Shown: one piece after another, positions 19,901 through 28,362 of the stretch
Numbering within the stretch: position 1 is the first letter of the stretch
Layout of the letters: every line of letters starts with the position of its first letter
Assembly: GCA_016182795.1 (NCBI GenBank)
Contig: JACPFW010000001.1
Coordinates: 72,478 to 136,477, forward strand
Length of the DNA stretch: 64,000 nucleotides
Direction of reading: 5' to 3'
DNA from: Gemmatimonadota bacterium
GTDB taxonomy: Bacteria > Gemmatimonadota > Gemmatimonadetes > Gemmatimonadales > Gemmatimonadaceae
Translations under genes and position numbers: made by a program
Notes under the pieces: generated by a model
Database searches by the model: none
Told to the model about the DNA's origin: nothing
Seen by the model: only the letters and a program-made list of their open reading frames with translations

Positions 19901-22069
19901 GTCAAGAGATGCCACGGCCTCGTTGAGCATGGCCAGCTTCTCCGCCCGATAGTTCGGATCGGGATACGCGAGTTGCAGGCGATGCGCAAAGTATGGAACG
20001 TCGTCTATCGTCCACCCGAAGGTCGCAGTGTACGCCGGATTGATGCGCAGCGTGCGGCCGGTCGCCGAGTCTGTGACCATCATCGGCAGGACGGACGCGT
20101 CGAACAGCAGGCGGAAGCGCTCTTGCTCGGCGCGTTGACGCGCCTGCGCGGCCAGCGACTGGAGCACACTCCCCAGGAACCGGCCGACGGCCTGCAGAAT
20201 CGCCACCTCGTCGGGCTGGAAGTAGTGCCGCTCAGGGTGGTACAGCGTGAGCACGGCGATGACCTGATCGTCCACGATCACCGGAAATGCGCCGGCGGAG
20301 TACGCGCCATATCGACGCGCCACGTCGTGCCACGGGGCCCTCGCGTCACGGCCCAGCAGATCGTTCTCGACTTCGGGTCTTCCAGAGCGGAAGCAGCGCG
20401 GTGTGGTCCCGCCCGACATGGGCGTGCCCTCGTCGAGGCCCAGGATGATGTGGCCGATGTCACGCTCGTCGTGCCCGTGCACGGCCAGCGGCTGAACCGT
20501 TCGGTCTTCCGCGCGTACGACGCCAATCCACGCCAGCTTGAAGTCGGACGATTCCACGGCGAGTCGACACGTCGCCTCGTAGGCCTCGGATGGTGTCCGC
20601 GCCGAGAAGAGCGCCTCTGTCACCCGATTGATCAGCACATAGAGCTGGTTGAGCCGGAGGAGCCGCTGCTCGCGAGCCAGATCATCAGTGATGTCGCGCA
20701 CGAACCCGACGATGCGGCCACCCTCGGTGTCGGGCAGATAGCGGCCGCTGACCGCGATGGTGATGGCCGATCCATCTTTGCGGCGCCAGATACTGGTGTA
20801 GTGCGTGCCTTCCAGCATCTCCCGAAACCTCGCGAGCGTCGCATCGACCTCCGCCGGCGAGTCGGCCACCTTCACATCGTGCAGCCGTCGCCCAAGCAGT
20901 TCGTCGACGGTGTAGCCGGTCATTCCCGCGAGGGCGGCGTTGACCTCGACGATGCGACCCTGGGCGTCCAGCGCCAGATATCCGTCGAGCGACGAGTGGA
21001 GGACGCGCGCGGCCCGTTCGCCAACGAGGAGCTGGAGCCGGTCGAACTCGCGCTGGCGGTCAAGGTAGAGCGCGCGTCCGAAGACGGCCGCGAGAGTGCC
21101 GAACATCAACCACATGATGGCGCCGAGGGTGCGCATCAGGCGGATGCGCGCTTCGGCATCGGCGTACGCGATCTTGGAGGTTGTGACCCACCGTGTGCCG
21201 GGGACCGGCGCGGTATAGGCCAGGGCATCAACTCCGCGAAAGTCGAGTCCGCGCAGCAACTGACTGGTGCGCGTCTGCATTGCCCGCACCGAAAAGTATT
21301 GCGTGTCGGTGAGCGCCAGCCGCGTCAGCCGCACGCTCGGGTCTTGGGGTGTGCCGCCCGCCCAGAAGACGATGACGCTGTCGCCGTCGGCCTGCAGCAT
21401 GGTGGACTCAACAGGGGCGTCGAGCGTGCCGTGTTGGATCAGCCCCGGAAGCAGGCCGTGGTTCAAGTCGATGGTGCTGTAGACGAGGCCAAGCATCGCC
21501 TGCGTAGAGTCGTTGTCGATGAAGACCGGCGACACGACGCCGAACTCGAGTACCCCATATGCATCGAGGTGGATGGGAACCGAGACGGAGCGTCTTTCCC
21601 GTACGGCCTGTTCGAGCGCCGGGCGCACCGCTGCGCTCTGGCCGTCATCGTGCGTGAAGTACGCGACGGTACGCAGCGTACTGTCGAGCACCATCAGGTT
21701 CACGTTGTTGTAGAGCTTGGCTGTGTACCGAAGCATCCGCTCCATGCGGAGCTGCTCCGCGTGGCGAAGGCTGCGCGGGAGGTCCGCGTTAAGGGCATTG
21801 CGGACGGCGTCACCGGAAGCGAAGGCTCGCGTGGCGGCGACGTCTTCGGCCATCATCATCGACAGCCCGTCGGTGTGCGCCACAGAGATCGAGCGCAGCA
21901 GCTCGCGCGTGGCGGCCCGCGTGTGGGTGCGGAAGTCGCGCTCGGCGAACACCCCAAACAGCCCCGCGGCAGCGACGGCGCTTACCAGAGCGACTGTGAG
22001 CCAGACGCGAATCTTCGGCCGAGACGGCGGTGCGCTGGCGGACACCTCCGTCGGCGCTGGCGACGCCAT
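16904..22069 (-). CDS. Membrane hybrid histidine kinase with PAS/GAF array, receivers and Hpt
   Basis: A 1721-residue kinase: transmembrane helix about 20-40, large extracytoplasmic region about 40-310 (double-Cache-like by layout), second helix about 313-335, PAS (about 350-470), GAF (about 478-640), PAS (about 650-780), PAS-like (about 785-905), PAS (about 930-1050), HisKA with His1070 in MMSHEIRTPLNG, HATPase with GTGLGLAI, a degenerate receiver-like domain (about 1330-1440, no phosphorylatable Asp seen), a true receiver with Asp1501 in ILSDLHMPEMDG, and a C-terminal Hpt domain with His1656 in AHRLKSGARSVGA. This is a BarA/ArcB-like phosphorelay chain in one protein, but the terminal response regulator is not adjacent. 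The HEIRTPLNG motif separates it from the HDxNN kinases nearby. It diverges from an AT-rich 83-base region shared with the lipoprotein gene. Confidence 0.92.
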   Translation of the reverse strand: MASPAPTEVSASAPPSRPKIRVWLTVALVSAVAAAGLFGVFAERDFRTHTRAATRELLRSISVAHTDGLSMMMAEDVAATRAFASGDAVRNALNADLPRSLRHAEQLRMERMLRYTAKLYNNVNLMVLDSTLRTVAYFTHDDGQSAAVRPALEQAVRERRSVSVPIHLDAYGVLEFGVVSPVFIDNDSTQAMLGLVYSTIDLNHGLLPGLIQHGTLDAPVESTMLQADGDSVIVFWAGGTPQDPSVRLTRLALTDTQYFSVRAMQTRTSQLLRGLDFRGVDALAYTAPVPGTRWVTTSKIAYADAEARIRLMRTLGAIMWLMFGTLAAVFGRALYLDRQREFDRLQLLVGERAARVLHSSLDGYLALDAQGRIVEVNAALAGMTGYTVDELLGRRLHDVKVADSPAEVDATLARFREMLEGTHYTSIWRRKDGSAITIAVSGRYLPDTEGGRIVGFVRDITDDLAREQRLLRLNQLYVLINRVTEALFSARTPSEAYEATCRLAVESSDFKLAWIGVVRAEDRTVQPLAVHGHDERDIGHIILGLDEGTPMSGGTTPRCFRSGRPEVENDLLGRDARAPWHDVARRYGAYSAGAFPVIVDDQVIAVLTLYHPERHYFQPDEVAILQAVGRFLGSVLQSLAAQARQRAEQERFRLLFDASVLPMMVTDSATGRTLRINPAYTATFGWTIDDVPYFAHRLQLAYPDPNYRAEKLAMLNEAVASLDAGETSFRFPLVHVHCKNGLTRTVQGFIAKVGAELLHGWVDVTDLRRSQALLSESQEIARLLSWEYHFADDSIHFADPALDAWVREAFPSGREWITNAARDEDQALARDAFAAALREHQPADFTIRQLRDDGTERYRRLRVRFEYDATGAPVRAVGSSQDVTTDTLTANELERHRHHLEALVAARTAALKAAYDEVASSDRRFAFAMEASAAGIWDYDVPAAIVTYSNEYCKILGYEPGALPSSADDWIDRVHPEDRTRVDSDFRGLFEQDDARTFEFRMRRRDRSYIWAEATGRVMSRDAAGNATRVVGTLIDLSERRAAEDALRAAKESADEANRAKSAFLAMMSHEIRTPLNGVIGMAEVLEQSPLPAQEADAVRIIRSSAANLLGLIDDILDFSKIEAGRLELEQTDVDVEEGVDSVIASLGPVAASRKVDVFVFVDPSLPRRIVSDGTRLRQIIYNLMGNAIKFSGNRSDRRGRVALRLVRLEGPPAQLRITVADNGIGISEEGRARLFQSFMQAETSTTRRFGGTGLGLAICKRLSRLFGGDIDVHSVLGEGTTFTVTLPLRPAEDQPARALPDVAGLSCIIVTAASDLGEADNYATYLRHGGAVVERAGSDETAARIAAELPAPAVVVQAAPEHGAPAAVTYADADIRHVHITDGLHRTARVITPTLVELDRAGVREETLRSAVAIAAGRISHEHVAEREHQPLITPVGPHRTVDEARRAGRLILVAEDDETNQKVITRQLDMLGFTGEVVANGVEALARWRTGGVAVILSDLHMPEMDGYALTEAIRQEEPAGTRIPILALTANALREEEIRAKAIGMDAYLTKPIRLADLKAALVTWMDADAAERARRASPRLTPSETQSIATARVAVEAVPMVDLSVLRNLVGDDPTVLHGLLLEFRETARRALAEFRSAHAGQDIAIVAAVAHRLKSGARSVGALTLGEHCSALERAARRRDAEALERGLPEVDAELVALDGELAALLNSLFTPQTGP

Positions 22070-22152
22070 GATAGAATAATATTACCAAGATTCTTTCGGC
22101 TTTGCATGGGATACGCTGCTCGCGCATGCCGCAGTCAGGAGAAAGCGTGGCG
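22070..22152. promoter_or_regulatory. AT-rich divergent promoter region
   Basis: The 83 bases between the kinase start (minus strand) and the lipoprotein start (plus strand) include the most AT-rich stretch nearby (about 22070-22100, TAGAATAATATTACC). On the minus strand TAATAT and TATTAT are possible -10 elements, but no good -35 was found at standard spacing. AGGAGA at 22137-22142 serves the plus-strand gene. Confidence 0.4.
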
Positions 22153-23259
22153 ATGTCAGGGGAATTACGGACAGGCAGAAATCGACATTGGGTTCCACGA
22201 CCGTCGGCACGGCGCGGTCACCACGCCGCCGCGCTTGTGCTCATCCTCGTCATGGGCATCGGCTGCACCTCCACTGCCACACCGTCGAGCCCGGCAAACG
22301 CGTCCACACCTGATACCGCGAAAATCCCCCTGACCGATCTCGGGGTGCGTACCTATCGCGGTCTGCAGGGCGGCCTGTATCCCAACGGCGCCAACACGAT
22401 CCCGAGTGCGCACGCCGCGCTCGGGATGACGTTTGCCCAGCGCATCCGGCCGCTCAACGCGGCCGGTCAGCCCGATTCCAATGGGCGCATTGTCCTGCTG
22501 TCGGTCGGAATGTCAAACACGACACAGGAGTTCTGCGGCGGCGGTCCCACCACCTGCCAGTCGTTCTCGTTCACCGGCCAGGCGCTGGCCGATGCGCAGG
22601 TCGACAAGGCGCATCTGGTGATTGTCGACGGCGCGCAGGGCGGAAAGGTCATTCCCGACTGGGATCAGCCGAGCGACGCAACATACTCGGTCGTGCGCGA
22701 CCAGCGGCTCGCCGCACTCGGCGTGACCGAGGCACAGGTGCAGGCCATCTGGCTCAAGCAGGCGACACCGGGCCCGCGCATCTCGTTGCCGGCCACCAAT
22801 GCCGATGCCAATACGATCACGGCCGGGCTCGGTACGCTGGTGCGGACGCTCAAGGTGCGGTACCCGAACCTGCAGATCGTCTTTCTCTCAAGTCGCATCT
22901 ACGGTGGGTATGCGCAGCCGGGCACGCTGAATCCCGAGCCGTTCGCCTACGAGACTGGCTTTGCGGTCAAGTGGCTCATTGAGGCGCAGATTCGGCAAGA
23001 GAGCACGGGCACCATTGTGGCGAGTGTCGGCGATCTTGCGCCGGGCGTCGCGGCGCCGTGGCTGGCGTGGGGGCCATACCTCTGGGCCAACGGCACGACG
23101 CCGCGCTCTGACGGCCTCACGTGGATGGCCAGCGATTTTCAGTCGGACAACACGCACCCCAACACCGGCGCGCGGCAGAAGGTGGGCGCGATGCTGCTGA
23201 CGTTCATGAAGACCGCGCCGCAGGCGAGCTGCTGGTTCCTCGCCGGGCGAAGCTGTTAG
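22153..23259 (+). CDS. Unrecognised secreted lipoprotein
   Basis: A 368-residue protein with a basic N terminus, a hydrophobic stretch and the lipobox VMGIGC, so it should be a lipid-anchored envelope protein. The mature part has recurring small and polar residues, a VLLSVGMSNTTQEF segment, CGGGPTTCQSF with a possible disulfide, VDGAQGGKVIPDWD and a second Cys pair near the C terminus (ASCWFLAGRSC). The pattern of a strand ending in SVGMSN, followed by alternating strands and helices and a late DNTHPN segment, resembles an SGNH/GDSL-like hydrolase fold with a late Asp-x-x-His, but I cannot confirm it. The ATG at 22153 is preferred because AGGAGA lies ten bases upstream; GTG at 22147 is an alternative. 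Confidence 0.7.
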   Translation: MSGELRTGRNRHWVPRPSARRGHHAAALVLILVMGIGCTSTATPSSPANASTPDTAKIPLTDLGVRTYRGLQGGLYPNGANTIPSAHAALGMTFAQRIRPLNAAGQPDSNGRIVLLSVGMSNTTQEFCGGGPTTCQSFSFTGQALADAQVDKAHLVIVDGAQGGKVIPDWDQPSDATYSVVRDQRLAALGVTEAQVQAIWLKQATPGPRISLPATNADANTITAGLGTLVRTLKVRYPNLQIVFLSSRIYGGYAQPGTLNPEPFAYETGFAVKWLIEAQIRQESTGTIVASVGDLAPGVAAPWLAWGPYLWANGTTPRSDGLTWMASDFQSDNTHPNTGARQKVGAMLLTFMKTAPQASCWFLAGRSC

Positions 23260-23309
23260 CGGATCTATGTCATGGGCTGAGCGTGGGGTAAAGACTCAGC
23301 AACTGTGTA

Positions 23310-23387
23310 CCACGGATGAACACGGACAACACGGATTACCGCGGATACGTCTTGGGGGAACGCCTGAGCCGGATCCGTGCAATCCGT
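23310..23387. repeat. Intergenic repeat of CACGGAT-type units with inverted partner
   Basis: Between two convergent genes lie CCACGGATGAACACGGA, then ACACGGATT and CGCGGAT (23310-23346), followed by the opposite-orientation GGATCCGTGCAATCCGT at 23371-23387. The units can pair to form an imperfect stem. The phrase resembles a widespread short intergenic element made of repeated CACGGAT units that I know from other bacterial genomes. Its position after both stop codons suggests a role in transcript ends or a miniature mobile repeat. Confidence 0.6.
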
Positions 23388-23403
23388 TTCTGCGCTGGCA
23401 CGT

Positions 23404-24951
23404 CTACAGCGCGGGCACCGTCGCCGCGACCAGCGCGCGGAAGTGCGCCTGCTGCGTCGGCGTGGCGTCGGGGCGCACTTCGAGCATCCAGCGCGCCTTG
23501 GCGTCGCCGGGCGCGGCGAAGCGCAGCCCATACCAGTCGAGCGCGTCAGCGTAGTCGAGCTCTTCGGTGGAGAAGACGGCGCGCCGGAAGAACTCGCGCA
23601 GTGACGCACCCGCGACGCGTTCGGCGACGGCGATGAACTGGTCGTGAGTGAAGCCACGCGCGCCCGCGTACTTGGCATACGCGTTCCGCATCACATCGTC
23701 GAGTGACCGTGCGCCGCCGGTCACTCGACGAATGTGCGCGTCGAGCAGGAAGCCGACGATCGGCCCCTTGTCGTAGTAGCTGACGGTCTTGGCGAGATCC
23801 TGTCCGACGCCCGACGTCCCCGTGGTCCAGACATCGAGCGACGATTGCGCCAGTGTCTGCATCAGCCGACCCGGCGCATTCTGCACCGTGGCGATATGTG
23901 CGGACATCGACACGAGCCAGTCGTCGGGGCGCTCGAGGCCGGCGCGCGCCACGAGCAGTTCACCGTAGTACGACGTCAGTCCCTCGGCGATCCACAGCGC
24001 GTCGGTGCTCGGCGGCTTTTCGTAATCGAACGGACCGAGCTCCACCGGACGCAGACGCTTGACGTTGAAGGCGTGGAAGTACTCGTGACTAACGAAGTTC
24101 AGCCAGCGCAGGTTGCCGGACGGCGCATCGGCGGTGAACCGCGACGTCAGCAGTGTGGAGTTGAGGTGTTCGAGTCCGCCGCCCCCTGGCCGGAACAGGT
24201 TGAGGAAGACGTAGCGACGGAACGGCAGCTGGCCCCAAAGGGCGGAGTCGGCGCGCGCGAACTGCCGGATGTTCTGCGCCGCGCGAGCACCGTCCCAGCC
24301 GCCGAGTTCACCGGCATCCACCAGCACATGCGTGCTTGAGCCTACGGTGAACTCGTGGACCGAAAGCGTGCCGGCCACGATGGGTGAATCGTTGAGTTCA
24401 TCGTAGTCGGCAGCGCGGAAGTGATTGGGCTGGCTGTCAGGGGCAGCGTCGAGCGCGGTGGCCGCCCGCGGCTACTGCGCGGGGAGCACCAGATGCACCT
24501 CGTGCGGCCTGCGGACCTGTTCGGCGAGCGTGATGTACGTGGCGCTGCCGTTGAACACGCCCATGTCGTCGCCGACCCAGTTGCCGGTGACGAAGCGCGT
24601 GGGGCAGAGCAGGCGATACGAGATCACCACCTCAGACGCGCCGCCCGTGGCAACGCGCCAGCGATTCGGCGCCGGATGTTCCACCGCGAGCACCGCGCCG
24701 TCGCGCGTGTGCGCCGCGAACTGCTGCACCTTGCCGGCATAGTCTTCCACGCGGTAATAGCCGGGCGACCAGACCGGCATGCGCAGATCGATCGATGCTC
24801 GTTGCTCGGTGGGAATGCGAGCTTCAATCACCGCCTCGTGCGACGAGGGCGCGGGAGCGCTGACGGTGTAGACGATTGGCGCGAGCCGCTGCGCATTGAG
24901 CGGCGATGAGAGCGCGGCGAGCGCCAGCATCAGGGCAAGGAGCCGGATCAT
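23404..24951 (-). pseudogene. M61-family glycyl aminopeptidase interrupted by an amber codon
   Basis: Reading from ATG 24951 gives a signal peptide (MIRLLALMLALAALSSPLNAQ-like, about 20 residues), the N-terminal beta domain of M61 peptidases, then TAG at 24472-24474, and, in the same frame with no shift, the rest of the enzyme: PRAATALDAAP, SPIVAGTLSVHEF, the zinc motif with His289 and His293 in SHEYFHAFNVKRLRP, and IAEGLTSYYGELL. About 515 codons in all; the C-terminal PDZ domain of many relatives is absent. The sequence around the stop reads LPAQ-stop-PRAATAL, where family members commonly have a Trp, so TGG to TAG is the simplest explanation. It may be a true nonsense mutation, strain variation or a base-calling error. 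An internal start at 24378 could give a catalytic-domain fragment without signal peptide. Confidence 0.85.
24472..24474 (-). other. In-frame TAG inside the M61 gene
   Basis: The plus strand reads CTA here, giving TAG on the minus strand between codons for Gln and Pro. Frame and homology continue directly on both sides, so this is a point nonsense change and not a frameshift. Confidence 0.9.
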
Positions 24952-25021
24952 CCCCCAAATATGACGTCGCCTGGCCGACCCCTGATAGACTCGCAACGTC
25001 GCGGGGCATAGCTTTCACTGC

Positions 25022-25663
25022 ATGGGTGCTTCCGTTCTCTCCGTCGACTCGCGCGCCGCGCTTGTTGTCCGGAGTCGTCGCCTCAACATCGCGACGCTCG
25101 CGTACAACGCGTGCGAGGGGATCATTGCGCTGGCCGCCGGCTCGGCGGCCGGCTCGGTGGCGCTGATCGGGTTTGGCATCGACAGCGGCATTGAACTCGG
25201 GGCGTCGTGTGTGGCGCTGTGGCGTTTGCGCGTTGACGCCGACCATGCGCGCCGGGCGCGGGCGGAACGTACGGCCCATCGCCTGATTGGCGCCTTGTTT
25301 ATCGCCCTTGCCCTCTACGTGCTGGTCGACGCGAGCCTCGCCCTCTGGCACCGCGAGGCACCGCGCGAGAGCCAGGTGGGCATCGTGCTCGCCGCGGCGT
25401 CAGTGCTCGTGATGCCTTGGCTGGCGCGTGCCAAGCGCCGCGTGGGCGTCGCCCTCGGCAGCCGCGCCCTCACCGCCGAGGCGACGCAGACGTCGCTCTG
25501 CATGTGGCTGTCGGCCATCCTGCTCGGCGGCCTCGTGCTCAATGCCGCCGTCGGCTGGTGGTGGGCTGACCCGATTGCCGCGCTGGCGATGGTGCCGATC
25601 ATCGCCAAGGAAGGGGTGGAGGGACTCCGCGGCCAACCCACCTGCACCGACGGCTGCCACTGA
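25022..25663 (+). CDS. Cation diffusion facilitator-like transporter (short)
   Basis: A 213-residue membrane protein with five to six hydrophobic helices that matches the transmembrane part of the CDF family. The CDF signature is seen in ALIGFGIDSGIELG (family: S-x-G-x-D-S-x-x-E), and the second metal-site helix in RALTAEATQTSLCM. It lacks the usual cytoplasmic C-terminal domain of about 80 residues and instead ends in CTDGCH, a possible metal-binding tail. CDF proteins export divalent metals such as zinc in exchange for protons at the inner membrane. Substrate is unknown; the normal His or Asp at position A differs, so metal selectivity may be altered. It diverges from the M61 gene by about 70 bases. 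Confidence 0.85.
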   Translation: MGASVLSVDSRAALVVRSRRLNIATLAYNACEGIIALAAGSAAGSVALIGFGIDSGIELGASCVALWRLRVDADHARRARAERTAHRLIGALFIALALYVLVDASLALWHREAPRESQVGIVLAAASVLVMPWLARAKRRVGVALGSRALTAEATQTSLCMWLSAILLGGLVLNAAVGWWWADPIAALAMVPIIAKEGVEGLRGQPTCTDGCH

Positions 25664-25693
25664 CGCGCGACAGCGCGCCGCCGCGCCGCGCCG

Positions 25694-26299
25694 CTACGGT
25701 GCGGGCGTGGCGTCGACGGCGAGCAGCACCTTCTCGATGGCGATCACATCGGCGTTTGCCGTGGCCGGTATCGCGTTGGACGTCTCGATGGCCTTTGACA
25801 GCTTGAGCGCCGTCTCGATGGCCGCCGCCTGATCGGCGTCGAGCTTCTTGCCGCTCAGCGTGAACGACCGCTCAAAATGATAGGCCAGACGATCGAGATC
25901 GCGCGCGGCGGTTGGAATGTTGTCGGCGCGCGGACGCTGCAGCACCGCCTTGACCAGCAGCAGGTGATGGCGCGCGAGCGCACGGTCGATTTTGGTGAAC
26001 GTGGCGTCGAGCGTCTTCACGTCCTTGACGGTGCCGGCGCGCAGGTCGGTGGCGAGCTTCTCGAGGCTGCTCTCCGAATTGAGCAGGTCGGAGCCAACCG
26101 TCTCATCACGGCAGCGTCCCACCTGTGTGCGCACGCCGAGGCTGGCCATCAGCAGCGAGTTGGCTGCCACGCGCGGCTGGCCGGCGACGAACTCACGGCG
26201 TGCCTTGGCAAAGTCAATGTCCTCCTCCTGCGCGCGGAGGGCGGCCGGGGTCACCACGAGCAGTGCGGCGAGGGCCATGAACACTGAACGAATCGACAT
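25694..26299 (-). CDS. Small secreted helical protein of unknown function
   Basis: A 201-residue protein with a clear signal peptide (about 1-22, cleavage after LRAQ) and a mature part that is mostly predicted helix: KARREFVAGQPRVAANSLLMASLGVRTQVGRC, then long Ala/Leu/Lys/Asp-rich amphipathic stretches and no transmembrane segment. Two Cys only, one at the QVGRC site. I do not recognise a family with confidence; the helical pattern resembles secreted four-helix proteins. The ATG at 26299 is chosen because GGGAGGA lies just upstream; a longer in-frame reading from 26359 has no such site. It is convergent with the CDF gene, 30 bases apart. Confidence 0.75.
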   Translation of the reverse strand: MSIRSVFMALAALLVVTPAALRAQEEDIDFAKARREFVAGQPRVAANSLLMASLGVRTQVGRCRDETVGSDLLNSESSLEKLATDLRAGTVKDVKTLDATFTKIDRALARHHLLLVKAVLQRPRADNIPTAARDLDRLAYHFERSFTLSGKKLDADQAAAIETALKLSKAIETSNAIPATANADVIAIEKVLLAVDATPAP

Positions 26300-26439
26300 A
26301 TAGTCCTCCCAGAGCCGGGCGCTGCGGCGTCTTCCGTGCGGGCGCGCCCACGCGCGCAACAGCGCTGGGATACGCCGGGCCCGTACCGAAATTCTGTGAC
26401 CGGACTCTGCGGCTCGCAGTAGGGAAAGGCCTTAGAAAC

Positions 26440-26536
26440 AGTACACGAGAGAGACTACAGAGAGACAACAGAGCGCATGTGACGGCGTCGGTTGTCTCTC
26501 TGTTGTCTTTCTGTTGCTTCTCTGTTGTCTCTCTGT
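26440..26536. repeat. Purine/pyrimidine repeat forming a 17-bp inverted repeat
   Basis: ACAGAGAGACAACAGAG at 26457-26473 is the exact reverse complement of 26520-26536. Between them lies a partial further copy (GTTGTCTCTCTGTTGTC from 26491), so the right half is a short tandem array of CTCTGTTGT-like units. It starts two bases after the TRAP permease stop codon and lies upstream of the small secreted protein. It may end the TRAP transcript or be a miniature repeat element. Confidence 0.7.
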
Positions 26537-26538
26537 CC

Positions 26539-28362
26539 CTACCGCTTCCCCATCAGTTCCAGTATCCCCAGACTCATCCACGGCAGGTACGTGATCAGCA
26601 GCACGCCGATGCCCGTGATGATGAGGAAGGGCACGATGTGGCGGTACAGGCTTGTGAGTGGCTGGTTGAAGCGCGACGAACTCAGGAAGAGGTTCAGCCC
26701 CACCGGCGGGAGCAGGAAGCCCATCTCAAGGTTGGCGAGGAAGATCACGCCGAGGTGCACGGGATCGATGCCGAACGCGGTGCCCATCGGCGCGATGAGC
26801 GGCGCGAGGATGATGATCGCCGAGTAGATCTCGAGCACGCTGCCAAGGATCAGCAGCAGTACGTTGAGGGCGAGCAGGAAGAGCAACGGCGACTTGATGT
26901 GCGCCTGCACCCACGCGAGGATCGCGTCGGGGATCATTGCGTCGACCAGGTAGTTCGTCAGCCCCATGGCGACCGCGAGGAGCGTCAGCACCGCGCCCAT
27001 GAGCGCGGCCGACTTGAGCAGCACGTCCGGGAGCTCGGAGAAGATCTTGATGTCGCGCGTGATGAAGCACTGCACGATGACCGTGTAGGCCAACGCCGCC
27101 GCCGCCGTCTCGATCATCGTTGCGGTGCCAGTGACGAAGAGCGCGACGATCAGCACGGGGAGCAGCAGCTCCCACTTGGCGCCCCACGCCGAGGCCGCCA
27201 CCTCGCGCCAGGCGAAGGGCTGACGAGCGCGCACGACGTGGCGGCCGACGATGATGCCGTAACCGGCGGTCAGCACGACGAGCAGGAGTCCGGGGAGCAG
27301 GCCGGCGAGGAAAAGCTGGTCGGCGGGCACCGACGCCTCGCGCGAACTCGCGACCACGCTGTAGAGGATCACCGGAAGGCTGGGCGGGAAGAGCAGGCCC
27401 AGCGAGCCGGCCGCCGTGACGAGCCCCAGCGAGAAGCCTTCGGAATAGCCGTCCTTCTTGAGGATCGGATAGACCAGTCCGCCGAGTGCGATGATCGTTA
27501 CGCCCGAGCCGCCGGTGAATGTCGTGAAGAGCGCGCAGACCGCGGCCACCATCACCGCGATGCCGCCCGGCATCCATCCGAACACGGCGCGGAAGAAGCG
27601 CACCAGCCGCTCGGCCGCCGCGCTCTCGGCCAGCACGTAGCCCGCCGCCGTGAGCAGCGGGATGGCCGGTAGGGTCGGTGATGCGATGAGGCGGTAGACC
27701 TCCGCCGAGACGGCGGCGACCGGCGTGCCCTCGCGGAAGAAGAGCACGAGCGCCACACCGCCCATCGCCACGAAGACCGGCGCGCCCAGCAGGGCGGCCG
27801 CGAGCACGAGCAGGGCCAGCGGCCACACGTGCTGCGCCTGCTCGGCGGGGAGGAGTCCGACGGCGAACGCGCCGCCGACGCAGGCGAGCGCGATGGCGCG
27901 CCCCCACCACTTGTCCGACGCAAACCAGGTGAACTGCAGGGCCATCACGCCCATCGCCACCGGCATGATGATCTCGCTCACCCATTCGGGAATCCCGATG
28001 GAGAGCATCTTTGGCTCGATCCGGTTGGCAATCACCACCTGGGCGCTGGCGTAGGCAAGGACGCCAACCACGGCCGCGGCCACCGAGTACGAGAGCAGGC
28101 GCGTCAACTGCCGCCAGAGGCCCTCGCCAAAGAACTCCGCCGTAGAGAGCGTGAGGTGCTTCGCCTGTCCCGTCGCCGCCATGCCGCCCACGAAGGCCAG
28201 CCAGAGCGTCAACTGCTGCACGTACTCCGAGGTGCCCACGAGATGAAAGCCGCCCAACGGGCGGCCAATCATGTCGATCAGGGGCAGGACTGCGGCCAGT
28301 CCGAGCGTGACAACCAGGATGGCCTGTTCGGTGCGGCGAAACGCGGTGATGACGCGGCTCAC
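26539..28362 (-). CDS. TRAP transporter fused DctQ-DctM membrane subunit
   Basis: The 607-residue protein joins the small (DctQ, about 1-165, four helices) and large (DctM, about 175-607, about 12 helices) membrane subunits of a tripartite ATP-independent periplasmic transporter. DctQ shows the VGTSEYVQQLTLWLAFVGGM block; DctM shows FFREGTPVAAVSAEVYRLIASPTLPAIPLLTAAGYVLAES-type residues, FTTFTGGSGVTIIALGG and GLLFPPSLPVILY, the conserved Na+ and scaffold motifs. Such systems import dicarboxylates, sialic acids or other organic acids with sodium. The ATG overlaps the end of dctP by four bases, so the two are translationally coupled. Substrate cannot be assigned. Confidence 0.92.
   Translation of the reverse strand: MSRVITAFRRTEQAILVVTLGLAAVLPLIDMIGRPLGGFHLVGTSEYVQQLTLWLAFVGGMAATGQAKHLTLSTAEFFGEGLWRQLTRLLSYSVAAAVVGVLAYASAQVVIANRIEPKMLSIGIPEWVSEIIMPVAMGVMALQFTWFASDKWWGRAIALACVGGAFAVGLLPAEQAQHVWPLALLVLAAALLGAPVFVAMGGVALVLFFREGTPVAAVSAEVYRLIASPTLPAIPLLTAAGYVLAESAAAERLVRFFRAVFGWMPGGIAVMVAAVCALFTTFTGGSGVTIIALGGLVYPILKKDGYSEGFSLGLVTAAGSLGLLFPPSLPVILYSVVASSREASVPADQLFLAGLLPGLLLVVLTAGYGIIVGRHVVRARQPFAWREVAASAWGAKWELLLPVLIVALFVTGTATMIETAAAALAYTVIVQCFITRDIKIFSELPDVLLKSAALMGAVLTLLAVAMGLTNYLVDAMIPDAILAWVQAHIKSPLLFLLALNVLLLILGSVLEIYSAIIILAPLIAPMGTAFGIDPVHLGVIFLANLEMGFLLPPVGLNLFLSSSRFNQPLTSLYRHIVPFLIITGIGVLLITYLPWMSLGILELMGKR

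Noticed and set aside
19859..22333. An 824-codon open frame opposite the membrane kinase
   Set aside because: Same reason: low-complexity Arg/Val/His composition, no recognisable domain, and full overlap with a gene that has intact kinase motifs.
24472..24474. TAG in the M61 gene as a pyrrolysine codon
   Set aside because: There is no pylTSBCD set in the window and no other in-frame TAG use; a point mutation or base error is simpler.
26440..26536. A CRISPR array
   Set aside because: The repeated units are 8-17 bases of purine/pyrimidine sequence without regular spacers, and no cas gene is present.
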